Positions 1 to 6,323 of a stretch of 7,834 bases of DNA are shown here, one piece after another (the stretch's first letter is position 1; each line of letters opens with the position of its first letter). The stretch is taken from contig LRSK01000035.1 of NCBI GenBank assembly GCA_001563325.1, positions 1 to 7,834 of the forward strand, in the 5' to 3' direction. The notes under the pieces are model-generated. The model had not been told where the DNA came from. It saw only the letters and a program-made list of their open reading frames with translations, and made no database searches. The translations under genes were made by a program, and so were the position numbers. Source of the stretch: Candidatus Thorarchaeota archaeon SMTZ1-83. GTDB lineage: Archaea > Asgardarchaeota > Thorarchaeia > Thorarchaeales > Thorarchaeaceae.

Positions 1-2
1 TC

Positions 3-485
3 TACGAAACCTGGGTCGAATTGCAGATGAATTGGCTAGTGCCACCGTCCGATTATCCCAACATACTCTTCATTGTTGGCTTGGTACTCGTAGGCCTAGG
101 TCTTCATGCACTATACCTCGTCTACGCCCGAATTCTCTGTAGAATCGCTTCCCTGGGGTTCATCATAGTGCCGTTGGCCTTCGTTCCTGTCTAATTATCT
201 CGCAACGTCGCTCTCACCGCCGTGTTCGGCACTGCCAGCTTCTATGTTGTCTTCTTGTTGGGAGCACTGGCATTCTACAGTCTGCGCGGCGAGCGGACAA
301 AGGGATTCAGAATCACTTCCTTCATAGTCCTCTTAGGTGCACTCTCGGACGTACTCTTCTTCCTGCTTGCCTTTGCTCTCAACAGCAATTTTCCTTTGTC
401 ATTTGGGCCCATTGTCAGGATAGCAATGTGGATCTCCATGGGTGTGACATTCGCCTGGGTTTACAGGAACAATCGGTCAATCTAG
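3..485 (+). pseudogene. Multi-pass membrane protein, 5'-truncated by window, broken by in-frame TAA
   Basis: Frame 3 is open from the window edge to TAA at 192-194, then continues open in the same frame to a TAG at 483-485. The first part reads as one clear membrane helix (ILFIVGLVLVGLGLHALYL), a short basic turn (YARILCR) and a second hydrophobic stretch ending FVPV. After the stop come three more hydrophobic stretches (TASFYVVFLLGALAFY, ITSFIVLLGALSDVLFFLLA, IVRIAMWISMGVTFAWVY). The only start after the stop is a GTG at 222, with no Shine-Dalgarno site before it, and the bases between 195 and 221 also translate without a stop. I read this as one membrane protein gene with a nonsense mutation. 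The topology loosely recalls DUF998-type proteins, but that is a guess. Alternatives are two separate genes (3-194 and 222-485), a sequencing error, or a read-through stop. Function unknown. Confidence 0.6.
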
Positions 486-689
486 CAAATCACCGAGGGT
501 CTGGAACTAGAGTATGGACATATCGGCCTACTTCTTGATAGCGAAGGACATTGGCCCCCGAAACACACGGCATCTGTCAGACGCGGTAGGACGCGGTGTT
601 TCGATTGCCTGACGAAGTCTATGATTACCGAATCTCGTAGGTCTTCTTTTGTCATGATGTCCAGGGCCACCTATCAGAGAGGAGTCAGA
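486..689. other. Intergenic region with a weak minus-strand reading frame
   Basis: No convincing gene. On the minus strand a GTG at 670 opens a 62-codon frame (to 482) whose first 25 residues look coding-like (MTKEDLRDSVIIDFVRQSK), but the second half is Ser/Arg/Pro-rich and looks random. A neighbouring minus-strand frame over the same second half reads more naturally (NVLRYQEVGRYVHTLVPDPR, then stop), so a small frameshifted remnant is possible. No Shine-Dalgarno site was seen. A short imperfect tandem (GACGCGGTA, GACGCGGTG) lies near 580-600. No T-rich terminator is evident after the upstream gene. Confidence 0.25.
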
Positions 690-733
690 ATTCTGGCAAC
701 GAAGTCCACTCGACTGTGAGAATGCTTATTATT
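690..733 (+). promoter_or_regulatory. Promoter with conserved bipartite upstream element, copy 1
   Basis: ATTCTGGCAA at 690-699 and TCGAC at 710-714 are followed by a purine-rich BRE-like stretch (TGTGAGAAT) and the TATA-like GCTTATTATT at 724-733. The core lies about 50 bases before the ATG at 784, so transcription would start near 750-760 with a leader of about 30 bases. All but one of its 44 bases match copy 2 (2177-2220). The blocks recur before 3835 and 6324. The archaeal promoter reading rests on position and composition; the role of the upstream blocks is inferred. Confidence 0.72.
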
Positions 734-767
734 CATTGAGTTTGCCGTTCACAAGAATATCTACGCT

Positions 768-777
768 AGGAGGGTGA
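768..777 (+). promoter_or_regulatory. Ribosome binding site for the gene at 784
   Basis: AGGAGGGTGA is a strong Shine-Dalgarno match six bases before the ATG at 784. It fixes the start of the first propeller gene and argues against the overlapping frame that begins at 774. Confidence 0.8.
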
Positions 778-783
778 CTGCAA

Positions 784-2085
784 ATGAAGAGAAGGAAACT
801 CGTCCTACTCTGGGGGCTGCCTCTACTCCTCTCGTTTCTGATTGTATCAGTTTCCGCTGTTTCGGTCCTACAACAAATCGGCAATGTGGATCGCCTCGAA
901 GCTGCATCAGACGAAGAGGTTTCAGGTGCCGAGTGGAGCCATACTTACGGAGGTCCTCTCAGTGATTGTTGCTTTGACTTAATCGAGGCAAGTACTGGGG
1001 GCTTTGTACTGGCGGGCTATAAGGACTGGAATTGGACTGCGTACATGGGTCTATTGTGGACAGTTAGAACTGATGCAGATGGGAATCAGTTGTGGAACCA
1101 CACATACACGGAGAACGGGTCCTACGGTCACTCAATTCTAGAGTGCAATGATGGCGGCTTTCTTATCGCAGGGAAACTCGGCGCTGAGCAACCACAGATT
1201 TGGCTTGTGCGCACTGATGCCAACGGAAATCATCTCTGGAACCGCACTTACGGTGGAGTACAACCTGCAGTCGGCTATGTTGTTTCGGAAGTGATTGAAT
1301 GTGCACAGGGGGGATTTGCCGTCTTCGGCTCAGGTCCGGACAGCAACTCCGGCAATTCGGACTACTACTTGGTCCGTACTGACTTGGATGGTAATCTGCT
1401 CTGGAATTACACCTACAATCACGGTTGGATGGACTCCCCTGCAGACAAGGGACTGGTCCAGTGCAGTGATGGAGGGTTCGCAATGGTAGGCTATACGAGA
1501 GGCTCTGCGTGGGTGTCACCTTACTCTGATGTATGGCTTGTTCGCACTGACCGTGATGGGAACCACATATGGAACCGGACCTACGGTGGTCAAGATGCAG
1601 AGTTCCCGTCTGGTCTTCTCCGTGTAGGTTCTGATTTTCTCATTCTTCTTGGTGTGACGGGTCCTGATCCTGGGGCTGAGGGGAGTATCATCCGAATTGA
1701 TGCTGATGGAAACGTGGTCTACGACCGCAGATATAGGACAATTGTCGGGAATAGCATGGTTCATTGTGGCGATGGCGGGTTTGCAGTTCTGGGCGCAACA
1801 CAGCGTTATCCAAGTGCTACCGGTGAGATTTCGTTGGCACGTATCGATGATGATTGCCATTCACTTTGGGAGCGAACTTACAACCGCACTGGAGGTTGGT
1901 TCCATACATTGGTTGAATGTAGTGATGGAAACTTCGCCATGGCAGGATCGGCTGACGGCGACTTTTGGCTAATGCGAGTATTTGATCGGGCACCACCAGT
2001 TCCTCTTGAGTGGATCTTGGTCGGGTTCGGAGTTCCTGTTGCTATGATTGTCATGGTGGTCATTCTGAGAGCAAGACGCAAGTGA
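784..2085 (+). CDS. Membrane-anchored seven-bladed propeller surface protein, paralogue 1
   Basis: 433 residues. The N-terminus (MKRRK, then a hydrophobic run to about residue 27) is a Sec-type signal peptide. Residues 50-400 are seven repeats of about 40-56 residues, each running LWxRTYGG, a variable loop, (I/V)xCSDGGFAxxG, another loop, WLVRTDxDGN. Seven units imply a seven-bladed beta-propeller; blades 5 and 6 are the most diverged. Residues about 408-428 form one membrane helix followed by RARRK, so the propeller faces outside. Sequons N83, N105, N111, N153, N208, N264 and N367 suggest N-glycosylation, four of them at the same place in a blade (WN[HRY]T). The D-x-[DN]-G-N turns resemble calcium-binding loops, which is inference. 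It has its own promoter and a paralogue immediately downstream. This repeat type is common in archaeal and bacterial exported proteins of unknown ligand; adhesion, binding or cell-surface structure are possible roles. Confidence 0.92.
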   Translation: MKRRKLVLLWGLPLLLSFLIVSVSAVSVLQQIGNVDRLEAASDEEVSGAEWSHTYGGPLSDCCFDLIEASTGGFVLAGYKDWNWTAYMGLLWTVRTDADGNQLWNHTYTENGSYGHSILECNDGGFLIAGKLGAEQPQIWLVRTDANGNHLWNRTYGGVQPAVGYVVSEVIECAQGGFAVFGSGPDSNSGNSDYYLVRTDLDGNLLWNYTYNHGWMDSPADKGLVQCSDGGFAMVGYTRGSAWVSPYSDVWLVRTDRDGNHIWNRTYGGQDAEFPSGLLRVGSDFLILLGVTGPDPGAEGSIIRIDADGNVVYDRRYRTIVGNSMVHCGDGGFAVLGATQRYPSATGEISLARIDDDCHSLWERTYNRTGGWFHTLVECSDGNFAMAGSADGDFWLMRVFDRAPPVPLEWILVGFGVPVAMIVMVVILRARRK

Positions 2086-2176
2086 CACTGAGCCCAATCA
2101 ATCTCTGAAGCTCACTGTCGAAGGGATAGATAGCCGGTGAAACCTGATAGACTCGATGATGAAGATTCTCCCCAAC

Positions 2177-2220
2177 ATTCTGGCAACGAAGTTCACTCGA
2201 CTGTGAGAATGCTTATTATT
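2177..2220 (+). promoter_or_regulatory. Promoter with conserved bipartite upstream element, copy 2
   Basis: ATTCTGGCAA at 2177-2186, TCGAC at 2197-2201, and the TATA-like GCTTATTATT at 2211-2220 ending 51 bases before the ATG at 2272. It differs from copy 1 at a single base in the spacer (GTTCACT against GTCCACT). Bases just outside this block are unrelated between the two copies, so conservation is confined to the element. Confidence 0.72.
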
Positions 2221-2256
2221 GAACAGCCTTTCCCCACCACAAAACCGCCTTTGTCT

Positions 2257-2264
2257 GAGGGGAG
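2257..2264 (+). promoter_or_regulatory. Ribosome binding site that fixes the start at 2272
   Basis: GAGGGGAG lies seven bases before the ATG at 2272. The in-frame ATG at 2266 is too close to it. The in-frame upstream start at 2137 would lie before the promoter, so translation from there is implausible. Confidence 0.75.
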
Positions 2265-2271
2265 AATGCAG

Positions 2272-3615
2272 ATGAAGAGAAGGAAACGTCTTTCTTGTTT
2301 TGGATTGCCATTACTCTTAGCTTTCCTGCTTGTGTCAATCCCATCCGTTATGGCCGGGCAACCGACGGATAATGATCGCTATGTCAAGAGCGAATCAATC
2401 TCAGAAATGCCGGGAGTCTTTTGGGAGGGCACGTATGGCTGTCCTCATTGGGATTGGTGTTATGACGTAATTGAGGTGAGTACCGGCGGCTTTGCCATGA
2501 CTGGATTCCATGATTCTACCTGGGCTGGTCAGGATGGGAAGATGTGGCTGGTTCGAACTGACTCTAATGGAACTCTATTGTGGAACCGGACCTACCGATA
2601 TGTCGGTAACCCAGAGCAGTCCTCGGGTCAGTCACTCTTGGAATGCAGTGACGGTGGGTTTGCAATTGGAGGGTATATGACCGTCTATGTACAAGACACC
2701 GATACAAGACATTCAGAGATCTGGCTTGTGCGTACAGATGCTGAAGGCAATCAGCTATGGAACAGGACCTATGGAGGCTCAGGCGGTGATACCTGCGTTG
2801 AATTGGCAGGATGCTCAGATGGTGGCTTCGCACTCTTCGGGATTACTAGCAGTCGTGGTGCAGGAGGAAGCGACTTCTTCTTGGTTCGGGTAGACGCTGA
2901 TGGCGATATGCTCTGGAATCACACCTACGGCTACTCAGGAAACGAGTTTCCCGGTCCTGATGGTTTGGTACAGTGTAGTGACGGCGGTTTCGCCATGGTT
3001 GGAAACACATGGAGCCTCGGTTTAGATGCTCAAGTACTGCTGGTTCGGACGGATTCTGACGGGAATCAATTGTGGAGCGAAACTTATGGCGAGTCGAATT
3101 GGGAATTGGGGTTCGATATTCTGAATGTTGATTCAGACTTTCTGATTCTTGCACAGCGAACTGATACTGTACAACAGACATCATGGGCGTGGGTCATTCG
3201 CACCGATTCCGATGGTGACGTAATTTGGGAGCGACTCCACGGCGCCGGGATAGGAGAATCCATAGTTCAGTGCAGCAGTGGCGGCTTTGCAATTGCAGGC
3301 TATGGAGGAGATATGAGCACTGGAATAGGTGGGGGTTGGCTTGTGCGGATTGACGATGATGGCAACCTTCTCTGGGACCGTATCTACAATCGAAGTGACC
3401 GTGATGAGTTTCACGAGATAATTGAATGCAGTGACGGCAATTTCGCTATGGCTGGACAGACTGAAGTGGACTGGGATGCGGGTGATTTCGAGTTCTGGCT
3501 TCTGCGAGTAGCTGATCAGGCCCCACCTATTCCTATTGAGTGGATTGTGATTGGTGTGGGAGTCCCAATAGCCGCGGTTGCGATTCTGGCACTTCTCAGA
3601 GCAAAGCGTAAGTGA
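2272..3615 (+). CDS. Membrane-anchored seven-bladed propeller surface protein, paralogue 2
   Basis: 447 residues from the ATG at 2272. That start is chosen because it gives the same MKRRK opening as the paralogue, has a ribosome site, and lies downstream of the promoter; a longer frame from 2137 would translate the promoter itself. Signal peptide to about residue 28 (SVMA then G). Seven blades cover residues about 50-413, with LWNRTYGG, CSDGGFAMxG and LVRTDxDGN signatures; blade 5 (VDSDFLIL) is degenerate as in the paralogue. One membrane helix at about 422-442 is followed by RAKRK. Sequons are at N99, N105, N164, N216 and N373. Cysteines 125, 181, 235, 334 and 386 sit at the same blade position. 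The product should be tethered to the outer face of the membrane with the propeller exposed. The ligand is unknown; the specific role cannot be read from sequence. Divergence from paralogue 1 is concentrated in inter-strand loops, as expected if the two bind different partners. Confidence 0.92.
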   Translation: MKRRKRLSCFGLPLLLAFLLVSIPSVMAGQPTDNDRYVKSESISEMPGVFWEGTYGCPHWDWCYDVIEVSTGGFAMTGFHDSTWAGQDGKMWLVRTDSNGTLLWNRTYRYVGNPEQSSGQSLLECSDGGFAIGGYMTVYVQDTDTRHSEIWLVRTDAEGNQLWNRTYGGSGGDTCVELAGCSDGGFALFGITSSRGAGGSDFFLVRVDADGDMLWNHTYGYSGNEFPGPDGLVQCSDGGFAMVGNTWSLGLDAQVLLVRTDSDGNQLWSETYGESNWELGFDILNVDSDFLILAQRTDTVQQTSWAWVIRTDSDGDVIWERLHGAGIGESIVQCSSGGFAIAGYGGDMSTGIGGGWLVRIDDDGNLLWDRIYNRSDRDEFHEIIECSDGNFAMAGQTEVDWDAGDFEFWLLRVADQAPPIPIEWIVIGVGVPIAAVAILALLRAKRK

Positions 3616-3705
3616 CGTGTATCTAATCTTGCTGCAAATGCGGCAATCTCTTCTGAGAGAGCTGGATGCAAACTCGAAAAGGGGTCACTGGAAGACCAAC
3701 TTCGA

Positions 3706-3749
3706 ATTCTGGCAATGAGTTTCATTCGACTGCAAAAACGCTTATGATA
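3706..3749 (+). promoter_or_regulatory. Promoter with conserved bipartite upstream element, copy 3
   Basis: ATTCTGGCAA at 3706-3715, TCGAC at 3726-3730, a BRE-like TGCAAAAAC, then the TATA-like GCTTATGATA at 3740-3749. It matches copy 1 at 33 of 44 positions, and the three named blocks are unchanged with the same spacing. The core ends 85 bases before the ATG at 3835, giving a longer leader (about 60 bases) than copies 1 and 2. Confidence 0.68.
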
Positions 3750-3834
3750 GAATGGCTCAGCGTCTTGGGAATGTGCAGAGGGGGCGAGGCCTCCTCGACA
3801 GAAAAGACCGAGAGCTATTGGGAGATTGTGGAGA

Positions 3835-5913
3835 ATGAAACGAAGACTCACGCCTGTCTTGGCTCTGTCGCTGATATTCATGCTTGGCATTGGCTACGTT
3901 ATGGCCGCGAAACCCCCAAAGACTGCGCTCGACGTGTCCATACTAAGCCCCCATGATGGAATCGTTGTCGATAACGGCGGAACATTCGCAGTAGAAGGAA
4001 TCGTTCTCGCTAAGAGGGGTGATGCTGGCTTAGTCGAAACCTACGTCCAGTACGGAGTCGGTGAGGGTTCAACAGATTTCATGAACGTTGAAGGTATTGA
4101 TTTGGAGGTTGTCCCCGGAAGCGGAGATCAACCACAGACCGAGACCCTACTGAAAGACGAATCCTATATCGTGAGATGGGATTTGACTGGCAGTCCTGGC
4201 ACGTATGAAATACGGATCTTCAGCCAAAGTTCCACAGCCAAGTCCGGCTCTTCGGAATCTAGAACAGTGACGATCCTTGGAGCTTCACCACCTCCTGGCG
4301 TTGAAACAATTGACTCGGAGTCCCAAGATCCGGAAATTGGCTATGGTAAGTCACTAGGAACTTTTGAGTCTACTTACCACAAAGATGGAGCCTACCAGAT
4401 TCTAAGTGAGGAGAAGAACGGACACGGCACAAAGAAACCTGTTGACGACACAACCGAGATGGGCTGGTTCTATGTCTTTGACGATCTTGAAACTCCACGC
4501 GATGACACCTCGTTCTGCCTATACGGTCATACAGAATTCAACAATGAGTTCGACATGTTTGCATGGGCGGACACAGACAGTGCGTTCTTCGTTCAGTGTT
4601 TCTCGTCAGGTTCATGGAAGACGATATTGGCAATTACAAGGCATGACACGTCAGACAGGATGTATTGCGTAGATGTGCCGGATGACACCTCCACAACGAT
4701 TCAGTTGCGAATCATTGACAATGACCGGGAGGTGGGAAACAGGGAAATCTCGTCGTTGTATATAGATCAGGCCTACATTGTATTTGAGCCAGCATATGAG
4801 TACTACATTGCCGATCTCACCGGTGACGTTGGTTGGCAATCACTCAAGATAGGTAATATAGACAATGACCCTGAGAATGAGATTGTCTTGGGTCTGGCAC
4901 CCAACACTGAGAAAACGATGGGTCTAAGATACTTCGAGTATTCAGCTGGACTATGGAATGAACATGTCATCGACGATTTCGGAGGGATACACAGCCTGGA
5001 TATTGGCGATGTTGACAATGACGGTGTGAATGAGATATGGGCCGCATTCATGAACCACGATGAAGGAACTTGGGTTTACTCCCTAAGATACTATGAATAC
5101 GAAGGGAACACGTGGAACCATTATGACATCACGTTCTTGGAGGCGGGAATCTCGACAGTAACAATCGGCGATATAGATAGCGACGGCGCCGATGAGGTTG
5201 TCTTCGCTAGGTTTCCATGCGACGGATACGAGCTGAGATACTACGAGTATCAGTCCGATTCGTGGTCGGAGATTGGTGTCGACGATTCCTTAGGTGAGTG
5301 CCACGGCATTGAGATTGCTGATGTCGATGGCGATAACCAGAACGAAACGATTGTCTTGACATACGATGAAACAGGTGGTTCCTGTCTGAAATACTACGAG
5401 TTTGACTCCGGCGGTTTCCTGAGATATGACATTCTCGACGTTCCCACAGGGTGGGAGATTGATTCAGGGGATGTGGACGGCGACGGCGACATGGAGATAG
5501 CTTGGGCGAACTACGGAGCACCTGAGAACGAAGTAAGAGTCTATGACTACAAGTTGGGTGTTTGGAGTGAGCAGATTGTTTCAGACGTACCGGGAGGATG
5601 TGTCGAAATCTCGACAGCAGTCCTACACGTTTCCATTGGAGATGTAGATGACGACGGTGATAACGAAATGGCGATAGGCATCGTTGACGACGGTTGGCGT
5701 GGACTTACGAACGATGCTGTCCGCTATTATGAGTACGACAAGAGTTCAGGAACTTGGACTGAACACACTATCAGCGATCCAGACTTGAGTGCAGAGGTTG
5801 TCGTGATTGGCGATGTAGACAACGATGGTGCCAATGAAGTCCTCGTTGGTCTTAATGCGTGGTATTCGTACTCTACACAAGTACCTGAGTTAAGATACTA
5901 CAAGATAAACTAA
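3835..5913 (+). CDS. Secreted Ig-like / jelly-roll-like / VCBS (FG-GAP) calcium-loop propeller protein
   Basis: 692 residues from the ATG at 3835. I prefer this to the in-frame TTG at 3826 because it gives an MKRR opening like the two upstream genes and lies nine bases after GGAGAT. Signal peptide to about residue 24 (YVMA). Residues about 32-148 look like an Ig-type beta-sandwich (VSILSPHDG...TYEIRIFSQS...RTVTIL). A Pro-rich linker (SPPPG) leads to residues about 157-321, which read like a jelly-roll, carbohydrate-binding-like module ending SSLYIDQAYIVF. Residues about 324-692 hold seven blades, each with a [IS][GA](D/N)[VI]DxD loop (second Asp near 343, 394, 448, 498, 548, 605 and 662) and an LRYYEY strand. 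This is the VCBS/FG-GAP propeller family, whose loops bind calcium. There is no C-terminal anchor, so the protein is probably released or held by other surface components. Carbohydrate or adhesion binding is inferred, and no catalytic motif was seen. Confidence 0.9.
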   Translation: MKRRLTPVLALSLIFMLGIGYVMAAKPPKTALDVSILSPHDGIVVDNGGTFAVEGIVLAKRGDAGLVETYVQYGVGEGSTDFMNVEGIDLEVVPGSGDQPQTETLLKDESYIVRWDLTGSPGTYEIRIFSQSSTAKSGSSESRTVTILGASPPPGVETIDSESQDPEIGYGKSLGTFESTYHKDGAYQILSEEKNGHGTKKPVDDTTEMGWFYVFDDLETPRDDTSFCLYGHTEFNNEFDMFAWADTDSAFFVQCFSSGSWKTILAITRHDTSDRMYCVDVPDDTSTTIQLRIIDNDREVGNREISSLYIDQAYIVFEPAYEYYIADLTGDVGWQSLKIGNIDNDPENEIVLGLAPNTEKTMGLRYFEYSAGLWNEHVIDDFGGIHSLDIGDVDNDGVNEIWAAFMNHDEGTWVYSLRYYEYEGNTWNHYDITFLEAGISTVTIGDIDSDGADEVVFARFPCDGYELRYYEYQSDSWSEIGVDDSLGECHGIEIADVDGDNQNETIVLTYDETGGSCLKYYEFDSGGFLRYDILDVPTGWEIDSGDVDGDGDMEIAWANYGAPENEVRVYDYKLGVWSEQIVSDVPGGCVEISTAVLHVSIGDVDDDGDNEMAIGIVDDGWRGLTNDAVRYYEYDKSSGTWTEHTISDPDLSAEVVVIGDVDNDGANEVLVGLNAWYSYSTQVPELRYYKIN

Positions 5914-5930
5914 TGATTGCGTTCGAGAGC

Positions 5931-5944
5931 TTGGATGCATCCAA
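5931..5944. repeat. 14-base perfect palindrome downstream of the VCBS gene
   Basis: TTGGATGCATCCAA reads identically on both strands and starts 17 bases after the stop at 5913. With no loop it is better suited to binding a dimeric protein than to forming an RNA hairpin. Its role is unknown and chance cannot be excluded. Confidence 0.5.
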
Positions 5945-5954
5945 CCATCTACTT

Positions 5955-5977
5955 CTTGGTTCTCCAAGATTGGAGAA
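5955..5977 (+). terminator. Overlapping inverted repeats, possible 3' end signal
   Basis: CTTGG-TTCT-CCAAG (5955-5968) and TTCTCCAA-GA-TTGGAGAA (5960-5977) share bases, so only one can form at a time. They lie 42-64 bases after the stop of the VCBS gene. No T tract follows, and archaeal termination mainly depends on T runs, so RNA processing or 3' end protection is as likely as termination. Confidence 0.35.
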
Positions 5978-6161
5978 TAATAGGACTCCATCTCGTCCTA
6001 CACAAATGAGCGGTTGCTTCCATCTTGTGAAGCAGAATTACCCGAATCGCCAGTTCCCCCAAGAAGAGTGATTAGAATCCTTTCGTGTAGAGTGCCGCTC
6101 CTACCCTTCACCGCTCTCGTGGGGAATGGATCTCCATGGCATGGATTTCTGAATTGACATT

Positions 6162-6181
6162 GTCCGGAATCCGTTCCGGAC
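6162..6181. promoter_or_regulatory. 8-bp-stem inverted repeat, candidate operator upstream of regulator
   Basis: GTCCGGAA, TCCG, TTCCGGAC: two perfect 8-base arms around four bases, ending 10 bases before the conserved element of the regulator promoter. A further CCGGAAT at 6187-6193 repeats one arm and runs into ATTCTGG. The symmetry fits a dimeric winged-helix protein, perhaps the regulator encoded just downstream. None of the other three promoter copies has this repeat. Confidence 0.45.
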
Positions 6182-6191
6182 GTTCGCCGGA

Positions 6192-6236
6192 ATTCTGGCA
6201 ATGGACTTTTCTCGACCACAAAAAATGCTTATCAAT
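6192..6236 (+). promoter_or_regulatory. Promoter with conserved bipartite upstream element, copy 4
   Basis: ATTCTGGCAA at 6192-6201 and TCGAC at 6212-6216, then an A-rich BRE-like stretch and the TATA-like GCTTATCAAT at 6227-6236. The gap from TCGAC to GCTTAT is 10 bases rather than 9. The variable spacer (TGGACTTTTC) shares little with the other copies, which makes the conserved blocks stand out. The core ends 87 bases before the ATG at 6324. Confidence 0.68.
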
Positions 6237-6323
6237 AATCATTCAGCTATCGCAGAAACGTTGCAAAGGAAAGCCCTCCTTTGCGAAGGTGGCACACCCT
6301 CTGCTTGAACTAGGTGCGCTTCG

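Larger units (their letters stand above)
690..3615 (+). repeat. Tandem gene duplication including promoter (690-2085 and 2177-3615)
   Basis: The two units have the same order: a near-identical 44-base promoter element, a leader of about 50 bases with a strong ribosome site, a start opening with the same 16 bases (ATGAAGAGAAGGAAAC), seven blades and an anchor. Blade numbers correspond, and blade 5 has lost the CSDGGF signature in both (VGSDFLIL and VDSDFLIL), so the whole gene was duplicated after the propeller had formed. The proteins have since diverged substantially. Confidence 0.8.
5914..6161. other. Intergenic region between the VCBS gene and the regulator promoter
   Basis: Apart from the inverted repeats near its left end, I see no gene here. 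Short frames on both strands (for example minus strand 6219-5998) lack ribosome sites and coding-like composition. A small inverted repeat, ATGGA-TC-TCCAT, lies at 6126-6137. Confidence 0.5.

Noticed and set aside
774..965. 63-residue + strand frame overlapping the start of the first propeller gene
   Set aside because: It begins inside the ribosome site of the gene at 784, and its Ser/Arg/Cys-rich translation looks like an out-of-frame shadow.
2137..2271. 45-residue N-terminal extension of the second propeller gene from an ATG-like start at 2137
   Set aside because: It would translate the promoter element and TATA-like core at 2177-2220, and would put 45 polar residues ahead of the signal peptide. 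The ATG at 2272 has a ribosome site and matches the paralogue's start.
784..3615. Calling the propellers kelch, PQQ or WD40 proteins
   Set aside because: The diagnostic residues of those families (kelch GG with spaced Tyr/Trp, the PQQ-enzyme W motif as a whole, the WD dipeptide pattern) do not occur in register. Only the seven-bladed repeat architecture is supported.
3826..3834. TTG start for the VCBS gene
   Set aside because: The ATG three codons later has better Shine-Dalgarno spacing and gives the MKRR opening shared with the two genes upstream.
690..6236. The four repeats as a CRISPR array or insertion-sequence ends
   Set aside because: They are about 1.5-2.5 kb apart, always in the same direction, each at a similar place ahead of a gene, with no cas genes, transposase, or target duplications.
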